Shown piece after piece: positions 42,513 through 51,444 of a DNA stretch of 64,000 nucleotides; position 1 is the stretch's first letter, and each line of letters starts with the position of its first letter. The notes under the pieces are model-generated. The model was not told the origin of the DNA. It saw nothing but the letters and a program-made list of their open reading frames with translations, and did not search any database. Origin of the DNA: Bacteroides_D sp963546395 (GTDB lineage Bacteria; Bacteroidota; Bacteroidia; Bacteroidales; CAJPTX01); contig CAUUMS010000004.1 of assembly GCA_963546395.1 (NCBI GenBank), positions 1 through 64,000 on the forward strand, written 5' to 3'. The position numbers and the translations under genes were made by a program.

Positions 42513-43013
42513 TTAGGCCTCCTCAGGCTTTTCCGCTGCGTTCGCCGCCGGTTCGTTAGTCTCAGCCTTCACCGTCTGAGCCTCGGTACGCTTAGCAGAC
42601 GAGCGGCGTGTACGACGAGTGGCCTTCTTCTCACCCTTGGCCTGCGAGTAGTTCTCGTTGAAATCAACGAGCTCCATGAGGCAAACATCAGCCGCATCCC
42701 CCTGACGGGTGGCAACGCGCACGATGCGGGTGTACCCGCCCGGGCGATTCATCACCTTCGGAGCAATTTCACGGAACAGCTCAGCAACGGCGTACTTGTT
42801 GCGCAGGTCATCGAATGCCACACGGCGAGCCAGCGTGGTGTCCGTCTTGCTACGCGTGATGATGGGCTCCACGAACATGCGCAGGGCCTTCGCCTTGGCA
42901 ACCGTCGTCTCAATGCGCTTATGGAGGAGGAGCGAGCAGGCCATGTTCGACAGCATCAACTTGCGGTGCTGGCTCTTGCGCCCCAAATGGTTAAAACTCT
43001 TCCTGTGCCTCAT
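42513..43013 (-). CDS. rplQ: 50S ribosomal protein L17
   Basis: 166-residue L17 at the end of the alpha cluster. The N terminus MRHRKSFNHLGRKSQHRKLMLSNMACSLL and the FDDLRNKYAVAELFREIAPK core are conserved. The Lys/Thr/Ala/Glu-rich C-terminal extension beyond about residue 125 makes it longer than proteobacterial L17, as usual in Bacteroidota. Starts 3 bases after rpoA. Confidence 0.97.
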   Translation of the reverse strand: MRHRKSFNHLGRKSQHRKLMLSNMACSLLLHKRIETTVAKAKALRMFVEPIITRSKTDTTLARRVAFDDLRNKYAVAELFREIAPKVMNRPGGYTRIVRVATRQGDAADVCLMELVDFNENYSQAKGEKKATRRTRRSSAKRTEAQTVKAETNEPAANAAEKPEEA

Positions 43014-43016
43014 GGC

Positions 43017-44012
43017 CTAATACTCCTTGTCAATTTTATACCTCTCGATATCCATCGAGAACGTGAGCCCCATGGACTCTACGATGTCCTCCAACTCGGT
43101 AAGTGACTTCTTACCGAAATTCCGAAACTTCAGCAGATCGGCCTTGCTGAACCTGACGAGATCCCCTACCGTCTCGACCTCAGCGGCCTTCAAGCAATTG
43201 AGGGCACGCACGGAGAGCTCCAGGTCAACCAGCTTGGTGCGTAGGAGCTGCCTCGTAGCCAAATCCTTCTCGTCAAATTCGTCCTCCTGGGACTTCTCCT
43301 CCTCGGGGAACGCTATCTTATCATCCGAGAAGAGCATGAAATGCTGAATGAGGATATTCGCCGCCCCTTTCAACGCATCCTTAGGCGAGATACTGCCATC
43401 AGTCTCTATCTCGAGGGTCAGCATCTCATAGTCGGTCTTCTGCTCCACGCGGTAATTGTCCACCTTGTACATCACGTTCCGGATGGGCGTGTGTATACTG
43501 TCGATGGCGATTACCCCAAATGGGTGATCGGCGCTAGCGTTATCATCAGCGGGAATGTACCCGCGCCCCTTCTGAATGTGCAGCTGGATCTCCAAGTGCA
43601 CCGACGGTACCATGGTGCAGATCACGAGATCGGGGTTGAGCACCTGCAAGCCCGTGAGGAAGTTCCCTATAAAGCCGGCCTTGAACTCATCCTGACCTGA
43701 GATGGAGACGGTGATCTTTTCGTCATCCTTTGAGGTGTCGAGGGCCTTGAAACGTACCTTCTTCAGGTTGAGGATGATCTGCGTGACATCCTCGATAACC
43801 CCGGGAATGGTAGAGAACTCATGGTCGACCCCCTCAATACGGATCCACGATATCGCATACCCCTCGAGCGAATGGATGAGGATACGGCGCAGCGCATTGC
43901 CAATGGTGATGCCGTAACCAGGCTCGAGGGGACGGAATTCGAAGCGGGCCTTCTTATCATCCCCCTCGAGCATGATAACCCTATCGGGCTGTTGGAAATC
44001 CAGTATCGCCAT
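43017..44012 (-). CDS. rpoA: DNA-directed RNA polymerase subunit alpha
   Basis: 331-residue alpha subunit. The N-terminal domain (about 1-235; LEPGYGITIGNALRRILIHSLEGYAI near 35-60) dimerises and assembles the enzyme; the C-terminal domain (LELSVRALNCLKAAEVETVGDLVRF) binds upstream promoter DNA and activators. The start at 44012 (MAILDFQQPD) agrees with the family; upstream in-frame sequence is not conserved. Lies between rpsD and rplQ. Confidence 0.98.
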   Translation of the reverse strand: MAILDFQQPDRVIMLEGDDKKARFEFRPLEPGYGITIGNALRRILIHSLEGYAISWIRIEGVDHEFSTIPGVIEDVTQIILNLKKVRFKALDTSKDDEKITVSISGQDEFKAGFIGNFLTGLQVLNPDLVICTMVPSVHLEIQLHIQKGRGYIPADDNASADHPFGVIAIDSIHTPIRNVMYKVDNYRVEQKTDYEMLTLEIETDGSISPKDALKGAANILIQHFMLFSDDKIAFPEEEKSQEDEFDEKDLATRQLLRTKLVDLELSVRALNCLKAAEVETVGDLVRFSKADLLKFRNFGKKSLTELEDIVESMGLTFSMDIERYKIDKEY

Positions 44013-44019
44013 AGAGCTA

Positions 44020-44625
44020 TTACTTAGAGTAGAGTTCGACGATGAGCTGCTCCTTGATATTCTCAGGAATATCCGCCCTGTCCGGCATGTTGAGGAACTT
44101 ACCCACCATGGCCGCACCGTCCCACTCTAACCACGAGTACCTTGCGCGGCTGCGCCGTAGCGACTCAGTAATCACCTGCAAAGACTTGGAACGCTCACGC
44201 ACGCCCACCAAATCAGAGGGTCGAAGGGTATACGACGGGATGTTCACCACAGCACCGTTCACCACGATGTGGCAGTGCGTCACCAGCTGCCTGGCCGCAG
44301 CTCTAGTGGGGGCGATACCAAGTCGGTAAACCACGTTATCGAGGCGGGCCTCTAGCATTTGCAGGAGAATCTCACCCGTTACCCCCTTCTTGCGGGAAGC
44401 CTTGTTGAACAGGTTAGCAAACTGCCGCTCCAGAAGGCCGTAGGTGTACTTCGCCTTCTGCTTTTCCATGAGCTGGAGGCCATACTCCGAGACCTTACGG
44501 CGCCGCTTATTCTTCCCGTGGAGACCCGGGGGGTAGGACTTCTTTTCCAGTGCCCGATCTGGGCCAAATATGGGCTCGCCGAACCGCCGTGCAATTCGCG
44601 AGGTGGGGCCTGTATACCTTGCCAT
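44020..44625 (-). CDS. rpsD: 30S ribosomal protein S4
   Basis: 201-residue S4, an early 16S rRNA-binding assembly protein and, in enterobacteria, the alpha-operon repressor. MARYTGPTSRIARRFGEPIFG and the S4 RNA-binding domain RLDNVVYRLGIAPTRAAARQLVTHCHIVVNG (by position about 93-123) are clear. It precedes rpoA by 7 bases. Confidence 0.97.
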   Translation of the reverse strand: MARYTGPTSRIARRFGEPIFGPDRALEKKSYPPGLHGKNKRRRKVSEYGLQLMEKQKAKYTYGLLERQFANLFNKASRKKGVTGEILLQMLEARLDNVVYRLGIAPTRAAARQLVTHCHIVVNGAVVNIPSYTLRPSDLVGVRERSKSLQVITESLRRSRARYSWLEWDGAAMVGKFLNMPDRADIPENIKEQLIVELYSK

Positions 44626-44675
44626 TACTACAATGTCACGTTTAACGTTGGGAATAAAACTGACGGGGTGCTAAC

Positions 44676-45065
44676 CTAAGCCCTCCGCCTTTTGGGAGGA
44701 CGGCACCCATTGTGCGGTAATGGCGTAACATCCGTGATCTCCAAAACCTCAATACCCGAATTGTGCAGCGTGCGGATGGCGGACTCACGCCCGGAACCCG
44801 GCCCCTTCACAAAGACATGCACTTTACGAAGCCCCAAGTCGTACGCCTCCTTGGCGCAGTCCGCAGCCGAAAGCTGAGCGGCATACGGGGTGTTCTTCTT
44901 AGACCCCCGAAACTTGTTCTTACCCGACGACGACCACGATATCACATCGCCATTGGCATTCGCCAGGGTAACGATAATATTGTTGAAAGAGGAATGTATG
45001 TGCGCCTGGCCGATGGGCTCAACACGCACCTTCTTCTTCTTCGCAGAGCTCGATTTCTTAGCCAT
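44676..45065 (-). CDS. rpsK: 30S ribosomal protein S11
   Basis: 129-residue S11 of the ribosomal platform. Conserved IHSSFNNIIVTLANANGDVISWSSSG and GPGSGRESAIRTLHNSGIEVLEITDVTPLPHNGCRPPKRRR (by position) identify it. Located in the usual S13-S11-S4 order. Confidence 0.98.
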   Translation of the reverse strand: MAKKSSSAKKKKVRVEPIGQAHIHSSFNNIIVTLANANGDVISWSSSGKNKFRGSKKNTPYAAQLSAADCAKEAYDLGLRKVHVFVKGPGSGRESAIRTLHNSGIEVLEITDVTPLPHNGCRPPKRRRA

Positions 45066-45073
45066 TGATCAAC

Positions 45074-45451
45074 CTATTTTGTCGCCTTCTTCTTGTTCGC
45101 CACGGTCTTCTTCTTACCCTTGCGTGTACGGGCATTGTTCTTCGTTCCCTGACCACGTACCGGCAGCCCCAGGCGGTGGCGAATCCCACGGTAACACCCT
45201 ATATCCATCAGACGCTTGATATTGAGCTGCACCTCAGCCCTCAACTCCCCTTCTACCTTGTACTGCTCACCGATGATGGCGCGAATTGCGGCCACATTAT
45301 CATCCGTCCAGTCTTGCACCTTCATGGCCGGATCAACCTGCGCCTGCGCCAAAATGCGGCGTGCGGCGCTACGACCGATGCCATAGATATAGGTAAGCGC
45401 AATCTCGCCGCGCTTGCTGCGTGGTAAATCTACCCCTACGATACGTGCCAT
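45074..45451 (-). CDS. rpsM: 30S ribosomal protein S13
   Basis: 125-residue S13 at the head of the small subunit, contacting the P-site tRNA. MARIVGVDLPRSKRGEIALTYIYGIGRSAARRIL and RGIRHRLGLPVRGQGTKNNARTRKG are conserved; the C terminus is a Lys-rich tail. A TATCTTTG box lies 20 bases upstream. Confidence 0.98.
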   Translation of the reverse strand: MARIVGVDLPRSKRGEIALTYIYGIGRSAARRILAQAQVDPAMKVQDWTDDNVAAIRAIIGEQYKVEGELRAEVQLNIKRLMDIGCYRGIRHRLGLPVRGQGTKNNARTRKGKKKTVANKKKATK

Positions 45452-45471
45452 ACTCTACTGGAAATTGTGCG

Positions 45472-45479
45472 CAAAGATA
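45472..45479 (-). promoter_or_regulatory. Putative internal -7 box (TATCTTTG) before rpsM
   Basis: Minus-strand TAnnTTTG match between rpmJ and rpsM, 20 bases from the rpsM start. It could give extra transcription of the alpha portion. No good -33 element was seen. Confidence 0.35.
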
Positions 45480-45483
45480 GTAC

Positions 45484-45603
45484 TTATTTGCCTTGCCGCT
45501 GCTTGAACTTCGGGGTCTTCTTGCAAATGACATACAGCCGCCCCTTCCGACGTACTATCTTGCAGTCGCTGCTGCGCTTCTTTATGGAAGTCCTGACCTT
45601 CAT
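45484..45603 (-). CDS. rpmJ: 50S ribosomal protein L36
   Basis: 39-residue protein that reads MKVRTSIKKRSSDCKIVRR and ends in KQRQGK, clearly L36, with C14 and C27 only. The usual four zinc ligands are incomplete, as in the Bacteroidota zinc-independent form. It sits between infA and rpsM. Confidence 0.95.
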   Translation of the reverse strand: MKVRTSIKKRSSDCKIVRRKGRLYVICKKTPKFKQRQGK

Positions 45604-45627
45604 GGTGTTGCTCGCTTGATATCCCTA

Positions 45628-45849
45628 CTACTTGTACCGAAAAATGATCCGTCCCTTGGACAAATCGTATGGGGACATGGCCACCTTGACCTTATCCCCA
45701 GGCAGAATCTTTATGTAATGCATGCGCATCTTGCCCGAGATATGAGCTGTGATGACGTGCGCATTATCCAACTCAACACGGAACATGGCATTCGACAGCG
45801 CTTCTATGATTACGCCGTCCTTCTCTATCGCCTCTTGCTTTGCCATCAA
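45628..45849 (-). CDS. infA: Translation initiation factor IF-1
   Basis: 73-residue S1/OB-fold factor that binds the 30S A site. MAKQEAIEKDGVIIEALSNAMFRVELDN and HISGKMRMHYIKILPGDKVKVAMSPYDLSKGRIIFRYK (by position) are the canonical IF-1 sequence. The start is ATG at 45847-45849, 9 bases after map. Confidence 0.98.
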   Translation of the reverse strand: MMAKQEAIEKDGVIIEALSNAMFRVELDNAHVITAHISGKMRMHYIKILPGDKVKVAMSPYDLSKGRIIFRYK

Positions 45850-45858
45850 TTGTTGTCG

Positions 45859-46647
45859 CTACGATCGACTGGCCGCCACAGCCTCGTCGATCTCCTTGTA
45901 TGTCGTGAGCACATCCGGCTCACCCTTCGTTATGGCCACTGCCTTCTCAAAATGGACAGCCAAACTATGATCTCGTGTCCGAATAGTCCACCCATCGCGC
46001 TCCTGCACAATGGCATGACGACCCAGCGTAATCATGGGCTCGATGCAGATGACCATACCCGCACTCAGGAGTTTTCCGCTACCAGCCTTCCCATAATTTG
46101 GAACCTCAGGCTCCTCATGCATGGATCGCCCAAGACCATGGCCCACCATCTCTCGCACGACCCCGTAGCCGTACGTTTGAACGTGCTGTTGCACCGCATT
46201 GCCCACATCACCAGTCCGGTTCCCATGGAGCGCAGCACGTATACCGACCTCAAGGGACTCACGGGTCACATCTATGAGCCGCTGTGCCTCCGGCGAGATG
46301 GCACCCACAGCAAACGTGTAGGCAGAGTCACCGTAAAACCCGTGCATCAGCGTACCACAGTCGATAGACACGATGTCGCCCTCTTGCAACTCATAGTCGC
46401 CCGGCATCCCGTGCACAACCACATCATTCACCGATATGCACAGCGTGTACGGGTAGCCACAGTAACCCTTAAACCCGGGCTTTGCCCCATGGTCACAGAT
46501 AAACTCCTCAGCAAAGCGATCCAAGTCCCCTGTCTTTGCACCCGGCTTCACCCGTGGCGCAAGGGCAGCTAGAGTAGCCGACACCAACTGATTATTCAGC
46601 CGGAGCAACTCAACCTCTTCGGATGTCTTCAGATTCACCTGCTTCAT
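45859..46647 (-). CDS. map: Methionine aminopeptidase, type I
   Basis: Removes the initiator methionine from nascent proteins. The 262-residue product carries the dinuclear metal ligands: Asp in SIDCGTLMHGFYGDSAYTF, His in VGHGLGRSMHEEPEVPNY, Glu in MVICIEPMI and a final Glu in the GWTIRTRDHSLAVHFEKAV region. No N-terminal SH3-type extension. It follows secY by 37 bases, with the usual Bacteroidota order secY-map-infA. Confidence 0.98.
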   Translation of the reverse strand: MKQVNLKTSEEVELLRLNNQLVSATLAALAPRVKPGAKTGDLDRFAEEFICDHGAKPGFKGYCGYPYTLCISVNDVVVHGMPGDYELQEGDIVSIDCGTLMHGFYGDSAYTFAVGAISPEAQRLIDVTRESLEVGIRAALHGNRTGDVGNAVQQHVQTYGYGVVREMVGHGLGRSMHEEPEVPNYGKAGSGKLLSAGMVICIEPMITLGRHAIVQERDGWTIRTRDHSLAVHFEKAVAITKGEPDVLTTYKEIDEAVAASRS

Positions 46648-46684
46648 TGGAACCTCGAGTGCCTGATGCCGACAAAATCTCGCC

Positions 46685-48010
46685 CTAGAAGCCCGACTTC
46701 CCCTTAATGCGGCCCGTCTTCATGAGCCCATCGTAATGCCGCATCAATAGATGACTCTCAACCTGCTGCAACGTGTCGAGGACAACGCCGACGAGAATCA
46801 GCAACGATGTCCCCCCATAGAACTGGGCGAACTGGGAGTCAACATTGAACATCACGGCAAACGAGGGAAGGATCGCAATCAGTGCCAAGAACAGAGCCCC
46901 TGGCAGGGTTATTCGCGATAGCACCTCGTAAAGGAACTCCACCGTCTTACGGCCAGGCTTCACCCCGGGTATAAAACCGCCATTCCGCTTCATATCATCA
47001 GCCATCTGGGTGGGATTAATCGTGATAGCCGTGTAGAAGTAGGTGAAGATTATAATGAGCACCGCCAACGTGAAGTTGTACCAAAAGCCCGTGATATCGG
47101 AGAATGCCGCCAAAACACCCGTGGCTCCGCCTGCATCGTAACGAACGAACATCACCGGAAGAATCATGAGTGCCTGCGCAAAGATAATCGGCATTACCCC
47201 TGCGGCATTCACTTTCAACGGGATGTACTGGCGCACACCGCCGTACTGGCGATTCCCCACGATCCGCTTTGCATATTGCACCGGAATCTTCCGTGTCCCT
47301 TGCACAAGGAGGATAGAGAACATGAACACCACGAAGAGGACAACCATCTCCACGAGGAACATCACCAATCCGCCTGCCATTTCCTCAGCACGGGAGAAGA
47401 ATTCCGCAGTCAAAGCAAATGGTAAACGGGCGATAATCCCGATCATGATGATCAGCGATATACCATTTCCGATCCCCTTCTCGGTGATACGCTCTCCGAG
47501 CCACATCACGAACATCGTTCCACCGATCAGGATGATTGTAGACGTGATCGTGAAAAAAGCCCCTTTCAGTGCAAAGGCCGTCTCGGGCAACTGATTGTGC
47601 AAATTCATCAGGTACCCAGGTGCCTGGAGAGCCAGAATCAGAACCGTAAGGTAACGCGTGATCTGGTTAATCTTCCGGAACCCGCTCTCGCCCTCCCGTT
47701 GCAGACGCTGGAAGTACGGTATTGCCATACCCAACAGCTGAATGACGATGGAGGCTGAGATGTAGGGCATGATACCGAGCGCAAAGACGGATGCGTGGCT
47801 AAACGCCCCCCCCGAGAACATGTCCAACAGTCCAAGTACACCATCCTCGGTCTGCCGTTGAAGGGCTCCCAGCTGCGACGGATCGATACCCGGGAGCACA
47901 ACGAAACTCCCAAGACGATAGACCACAACTATCCCAAGAGTATACAGGATACGATTCCTGAGATCCTCTATCTTGAAAATATTCTTGAGTGTTTCGATGA
48001 GCTTTCTCAT
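46685..48010 (-). CDS. secY: Protein translocase subunit SecY
   Basis: Forms the protein-conducting channel of the Sec translocon in the inner membrane. The 441-residue product has ten hydrophobic segments, beginning with ILYTLGIVVVYRLGSFVVLPGID and the plug-domain stretch GVLGLLDMFSGGAFSHASVFALGIMPYI, and the cytoplasmic loop RRIPVQYA-like KIPVQYAKRIVG. Gene order rplO-secY-map is conserved. Confidence 0.98.
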   Translation of the reverse strand: MRKLIETLKNIFKIEDLRNRILYTLGIVVVYRLGSFVVLPGIDPSQLGALQRQTEDGVLGLLDMFSGGAFSHASVFALGIMPYISASIVIQLLGMAIPYFQRLQREGESGFRKINQITRYLTVLILALQAPGYLMNLHNQLPETAFALKGAFFTITSTIILIGGTMFVMWLGERITEKGIGNGISLIIMIGIIARLPFALTAEFFSRAEEMAGGLVMFLVEMVVLFVVFMFSILLVQGTRKIPVQYAKRIVGNRQYGGVRQYIPLKVNAAGVMPIIFAQALMILPVMFVRYDAGGATGVLAAFSDITGFWYNFTLAVLIIIFTYFYTAITINPTQMADDMKRNGGFIPGVKPGRKTVEFLYEVLSRITLPGALFLALIAILPSFAVMFNVDSQFAQFYGGTSLLILVGVVLDTLQQVESHLLMRHYDGLMKTGRIKGKSGF

Positions 48011-48016
48011 GATCTA

Positions 48017-48475
48017 CTAAAGCGTTTTCGCTGTCCCACCTAGTGCTTCGATGGCCTTACGTGCCGCCTCGGAAAATGCATCTGCTTCAACATTCAGCTT
48101 CACAGAGAGCTCCCCCTTGGCCAAAATCTTCACGTTATCCCTCATCCGTATGACCCCCCACGCTACCAGGTGTTCCGGCGTGATATCAACGGAATTGTAC
48201 CGCTCGTACAGAGCCTGGAGGTCGCTAAGGTTGAGCACCGTGTACTCCACACGGAAAGGGTTCTTAAACCCGAACTTGGGAAGACGGCGCTGCAATGGCA
48301 TCTGTCCTCCCTCGAAGCCCAACTTCCTCGAATAGCCCGAGCGCGACTTAGCCCCTTTGTGACCGCGGGTAGATGTGCCTCCATGGCCCGATCCCTGTCC
48401 ACGCCCTACACGCTTACGTGAGTGGGTAGAACCCGCCTGCGGCCGCAAATTATCTAGCCTAACATCATTAGCCAT
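48017..48475 (-). CDS. rplO: 50S ribosomal protein L15
   Basis: 152-residue L15. The Gly/Arg-rich N terminus (GRGQGSGHGGTSTRGHKGAKSRSG) and the C-terminal LNVEADAFSEAARKAIEALGG are conserved. Immediately before secY with a 6-base gap. Confidence 0.97.
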   Translation of the reverse strand: MANDVRLDNLRPQAGSTHSRKRVGRGQGSGHGGTSTRGHKGAKSRSGYSRKLGFEGGQMPLQRRLPKFGFKNPFRVEYTVLNLSDLQALYERYNSVDITPEHLVAWGVIRMRDNVKILAKGELSVKLNVEADAFSEAARKAIEALGGTAKTL

Positions 48476-48487
48476 TTCCCAACTCCT

Positions 48488-48667
48488 TTACAATTCTTCA
48501 ACTTTCACCAGGTGCAACACCTTGCGAACGGCCCCCGCTACGCTAGGGCTATTCTCCAACTCCACCGACTGGCGTATGCGCCGCAAGCCCAGCGTAGCCA
48601 TAGTAGCCCTCTGGCGAGGGTTCGAGCCGATAATGCTCTTCACCTGGGTTATACGTATCCGTCCCAT
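48488..48667 (-). CDS. rpmD: 50S ribosomal protein L30
   Basis: A 59-residue protein beginning MGRIRITQVKSIIGSNPRQR and ending in KVLHLVKVEEL, clearly L30. Located between rpsE and rplO as in other bacteria. Confidence 0.95.
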   Translation of the reverse strand: MGRIRITQVKSIIGSNPRQRATMATLGLRRIRQSVELENSPSVAGAVRKVLHLVKVEEL

Positions 48668-48685
48668 AAGATCGTCAGTGGATTA

Positions 48686-49204
48686 CTAACCGTTAAAAAC
48701 CTTGTTCAAATCCAGCCCACGCTGACGAGCGATCGTGCGAGCGTCGCGCAGCTCCAGAAGTGCCGCTAGGGTCGCCTTCACGAGATTGTGCGGGTTCGAA
48801 GAGCCCTTGCTCTTGGCCAGCACATTGCGCAAACCTACACTCTCGAGCACAGCACGCATTGCACCACCGGCCGTAACACCCGTACCGGGCGTCGCCGGCT
48901 TAATCAGCACCCTCGCCCCGCCGAACTTCGCTTCCTGGGCATGGGGTATCGTCCCCTTGTTGATGGCGATGCGGAACAGATTCTTCTTGGCATTTTCAAT
49001 GCCTTTGGCGATAGCGCTGGAGACCTCACCGGCCTTACCCAACCCATATCCTACCACACCATTCTCGTCGCCCACCACCACGATGGCGGAAAAGCTGAAT
49101 GTCCTCCCCCCTTTGGTCACCTTCGCCACACGCTGTATCGCCACAAGCCGATCCTTCAGCTCCAGATCCGTGGCCCTCACGCGCACCCTATTGCTTGCCA
49201 ACAT
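48686..49204 (-). CDS. rpsE: 30S ribosomal protein S5
   Basis: 172-residue S5. Double-stranded-RNA-binding-like N domain (LELKDRLVAIQRVAKVTKGGRTFSFSAIVVVGD) and the KSKGSSNPHNLVKATLAAL C-terminal segment are recognisable. S5 contributes to decoding accuracy with S4 and S12. Confidence 0.97.
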   Translation of the reverse strand: MLASNRVRVRATDLELKDRLVAIQRVAKVTKGGRTFSFSAIVVVGDENGVVGYGLGKAGEVSSAIAKGIENAKKNLFRIAINKGTIPHAQEAKFGGARVLIKPATPGTGVTAGGAMRAVLESVGLRNVLAKSKGSSNPHNLVKATLAALLELRDARTIARQRGLDLNKVFNG

Positions 49205-49215
49205 GCTATTTCACG

Positions 49216-49575
49216 CTAAAAGATTAGACCTCCCTCACGGGCAGCCTCAGCCAGGGCCTTCACGCGACCGTGATACAGGTAACCATTCCTATCGAATACG
49301 ACTCTCTCCACGCCCTTCTCCTTGGCAACCCGTGCGGCGAGCAATCCCACCGCATGCGCTTGCTGCACCCCGTTCATGGCACCCTGCTCCACCACCTCTT
49401 TGCAGCGGGAGGATGCGCTCACGAGCGTCTGCCCCGAGTCGTCATTCACGAACTGGACGTAAATCTGCTTATTGCTACGGAAGACGCTCATCCGTGGCCG
49501 CTCCTGCGTACCACGAATCTTGCAACGTATACGACGCTTGATCCGCGCCCGGCGTTCCGACTTCGTCAATGCCAT
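49216..49575 (-). CDS. rplR: 50S ribosomal protein L18
   Basis: 119-residue L18, which binds 5S rRNA with L5. RRARIKRRIRCKIRGTQERPRMSVFRSNKQIYVQFVND and the C-terminal VERVVFDRNGYLYHGRVKALAEAAREGGLIF are family-typical. Confidence 0.97.
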   Translation of the reverse strand: MALTKSERRARIKRRIRCKIRGTQERPRMSVFRSNKQIYVQFVNDDSGQTLVSASSRCKEVVEQGAMNGVQQAHAVGLLAARVAKEKGVERVVFDRNGYLYHGRVKALAEAAREGGLIF

Positions 49576-49609
49576 AATGCTCTCTCCTTATGTCCCCAAA
49601 AACACCCTA

Positions 49610-50164
49610 CTAAGCGTTGGCCGACTTGCCAGCCTTGCGCCGAACCTCTTCTCCCACAAATCGGATCCCCTTGCCACGATACGGCTCCGGCGGACGCAAC
49701 GAGCGTAGCTTCGCCGCCACCATGCCAAGCAGCTGCTTGTCTGGCGAGCGCAGCGTCACGATCGGGTTTCCACGACGCTCCTGCTGCGCCTCTACCTTCA
49801 CCTCAGGCGGCATGAGCATGTGCACATCGTGGGAGAACCCGAGGCTCATCTTCAGCACCTGGCCCTCAACCTCGGCCTTAAAGCCGACACCGATGAGCTC
49901 TTGCTGGAGTTGCCATCCGGTGGACACGCCGATCACCATGTTGTTGAGCAATGCACGATACAGCCCATGCATTGCCCGGTGACGCTTCTGATCCGTCGGG
50001 CGTGATACCGTCAACACCCCATCCTCCACCGTCACAGTGATATCTGGATCCACCTGCTGCGACAGCGATCCCAGGGGCCCTTTCACGCTTACCACGTTGT
50101 CTTTGCCGACGGTAACTACCACGCCGGCAGGTAAGTTTACAGGTTTCTTTCCTATACGGGACAT
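49610..50164 (-). CDS. rplF: 50S ribosomal protein L6
   Basis: 184-residue L6 with two repeated domains; MSRIGKKPVNLPAGVVVTVG and the C-terminal RSLRPPEPYRGKGIRFVGEEVRRKAGKSA are diagnostic. Binds near the sarcin-ricin loop. Located after rpsH. Confidence 0.98.
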   Translation of the reverse strand: MSRIGKKPVNLPAGVVVTVGKDNVVSVKGPLGSLSQQVDPDITVTVEDGVLTVSRPTDQKRHRAMHGLYRALLNNMVIGVSTGWQLQQELIGVGFKAEVEGQVLKMSLGFSHDVHMLMPPEVKVEAQQERRGNPIVTLRSPDKQLLGMVAAKLRSLRPPEPYRGKGIRFVGEEVRRKAGKSANA

Positions 50165-50188
50165 AACAAATTCGCTCCTACAAAAATT

Positions 50189-50587
50189 CTAGTACACCTG
50201 GCAAAGAACCTCCCCCCCAATCCCCTTGAGGCGGGCCTCCTTGTCTGTCATCACCCCTTGCGAGGTGGAAATAATCGCAATCCCCAAGCCATTCAATACG
50301 CGCGGCAGCGCATCGACACCGCGATACTGGCGCAGACCTGGACGGCTGACACGTGTGAGCTGCTTGATTGCGCAGATCTTCGTCTGCGGATCGTACTTCA
50401 GCGCAATCTTAATCACCCCCTGCTTGTCATCCTCTACCACCTTGTAGTTGAGGATATACCCCTTCTCGAACAGGATGCGAGTGATGTCCCGCTTGATATT
50501 CGAGCTAGGAATTTCTACGACCCGATGCCCCGCGCGCACGGCGTTGCGAATACGAGTCAGGTAATCTGCAATTGGATCGGTAAGCAT
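50189..50587 (-). CDS. rpsH: 30S ribosomal protein S8
   Basis: 132-residue S8, a primary 16S rRNA binder and spc-operon regulator in enterobacteria. MLTDPIADYLTRIRNAVRAGHRVVEIPSSNIK and the STSQGVMTDKEARLKGIGGEVLCQVY tail are conserved. Confidence 0.98.
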   Translation of the reverse strand: MLTDPIADYLTRIRNAVRAGHRVVEIPSSNIKRDITRILFEKGYILNYKVVEDDKQGVIKIALKYDPQTKICAIKQLTRVSRPGLRQYRGVDALPRVLNGLGIAIISTSQGVMTDKEARLKGIGGEVLCQVY

Positions 50588-50614
50588 GATACCCCGTTGT
50601 TTCTTAGTTTGCCA

Positions 50615-50884
50615 CTACCAGCTTGCCTTCTTCACGCCGGGTATCAACCCCTTGGAAGCCATCTCACGGAACATGATCCGGCTGATTCCAAATTGACGCA
50701 TATAACCACGCGGGCGACCCGTCAGCATGCACCTGTTGTGCAGGCGGCTGGGGCTCGAGTTGCGCGGGAGTTTCTGCAAGCCTACCGTGTCACCCTCCGC
50801 CTTCAGCTTAGCACGCTTCGCGGCGTAGCGCGCCACCAGACGGGCCCTGCGGGCCTCGCGCGCCTTCATCGATTCCTTTGCCAT
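50615..50884 (-). CDS. rpsN: 30S ribosomal protein S14
   Basis: 89-residue S14 of the zinc-independent type. It lacks the CxxC...CxxC finger and shows LPRNSSPSRLHNRCMLTGRPRGYMRQFGISRIMFREMA (by position about 40-77). Starts 2 bases after rplE ends. Confidence 0.97.
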   Translation of the reverse strand: MAKESMKAREARRARLVARYAAKRAKLKAEGDTVGLQKLPRNSSPSRLHNRCMLTGRPRGYMRQFGISRIMFREMASKGLIPGVKKASW

Positions 50885-50886
50885 CC

Positions 50887-51444
50887 TTATTGCCTTTTTG
50901 CGTTCTTAAACGGGATGCCGAACTCACGCAGCAAGGCATACCCCTCCTCATCCGTCCGCGCCGAGGTCACCACCGTGATCTCAACCCCCATCAGGCGGCT
51001 AATCTTATCGATATCGATCTCGGGGAACAGTATCTGCTCCGCCACGCCCAGCGTGTAGTTACCCCGACCATCGAAATTCTCACCCACTCCCTGGAAGTCA
51101 CGGATACGCGGCAAGGACACGTTGATCAACCGATCGAGAAACTCGTACATCCGGTTGCGGCGCAGCGTAACCATCGTCCCGATCGGCGTATTACGACGCA
51201 ACTTAAAGTTCGAGATGTCCTTCTTTGAACGCGTGATCACCGCCTTCTGCCCTGCGATCGCCGTCAGCTCAGCCTGGGCAATCTCCACCAGCTTCTTGTC
51301 CTCGGTAGCGCGCCCAACCCCTTGGTTGAGCACAATCTTCACGATGCGGGGCACCTGCATGACGCTCGTGTAGCCAAACTCCTTCATGAGATTCGGCACC
51401 ACTACCTCGAGGTAGTGCTTACGCAACTCGGGTACGTACTGCAT
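50887..51444 (-). CDS. rplE: 50S ribosomal protein L5
   Basis: 185-residue L5, which binds 5S rRNA and the P-site tRNA. VPRIVKIVLNQGVGRATEDKK and FDGRGNYTLGVAEQILFPEIDIDKI are clear. The ATG overlaps the rplX TAA by one base (TAATG), which suggests coupling. Confidence 0.98.
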   Translation of the reverse strand: MQYVPELRKHYLEVVVPNLMKEFGYTSVMQVPRIVKIVLNQGVGRATEDKKLVEIAQAELTAIAGQKAVITRSKKDISNFKLRRNTPIGTMVTLRRNRMYEFLDRLINVSLPRIRDFQGVGENFDGRGNYTLGVAEQILFPEIDIDKISRLMGVEITVVTSARTDEEGYALLREFGIPFKNAKRQ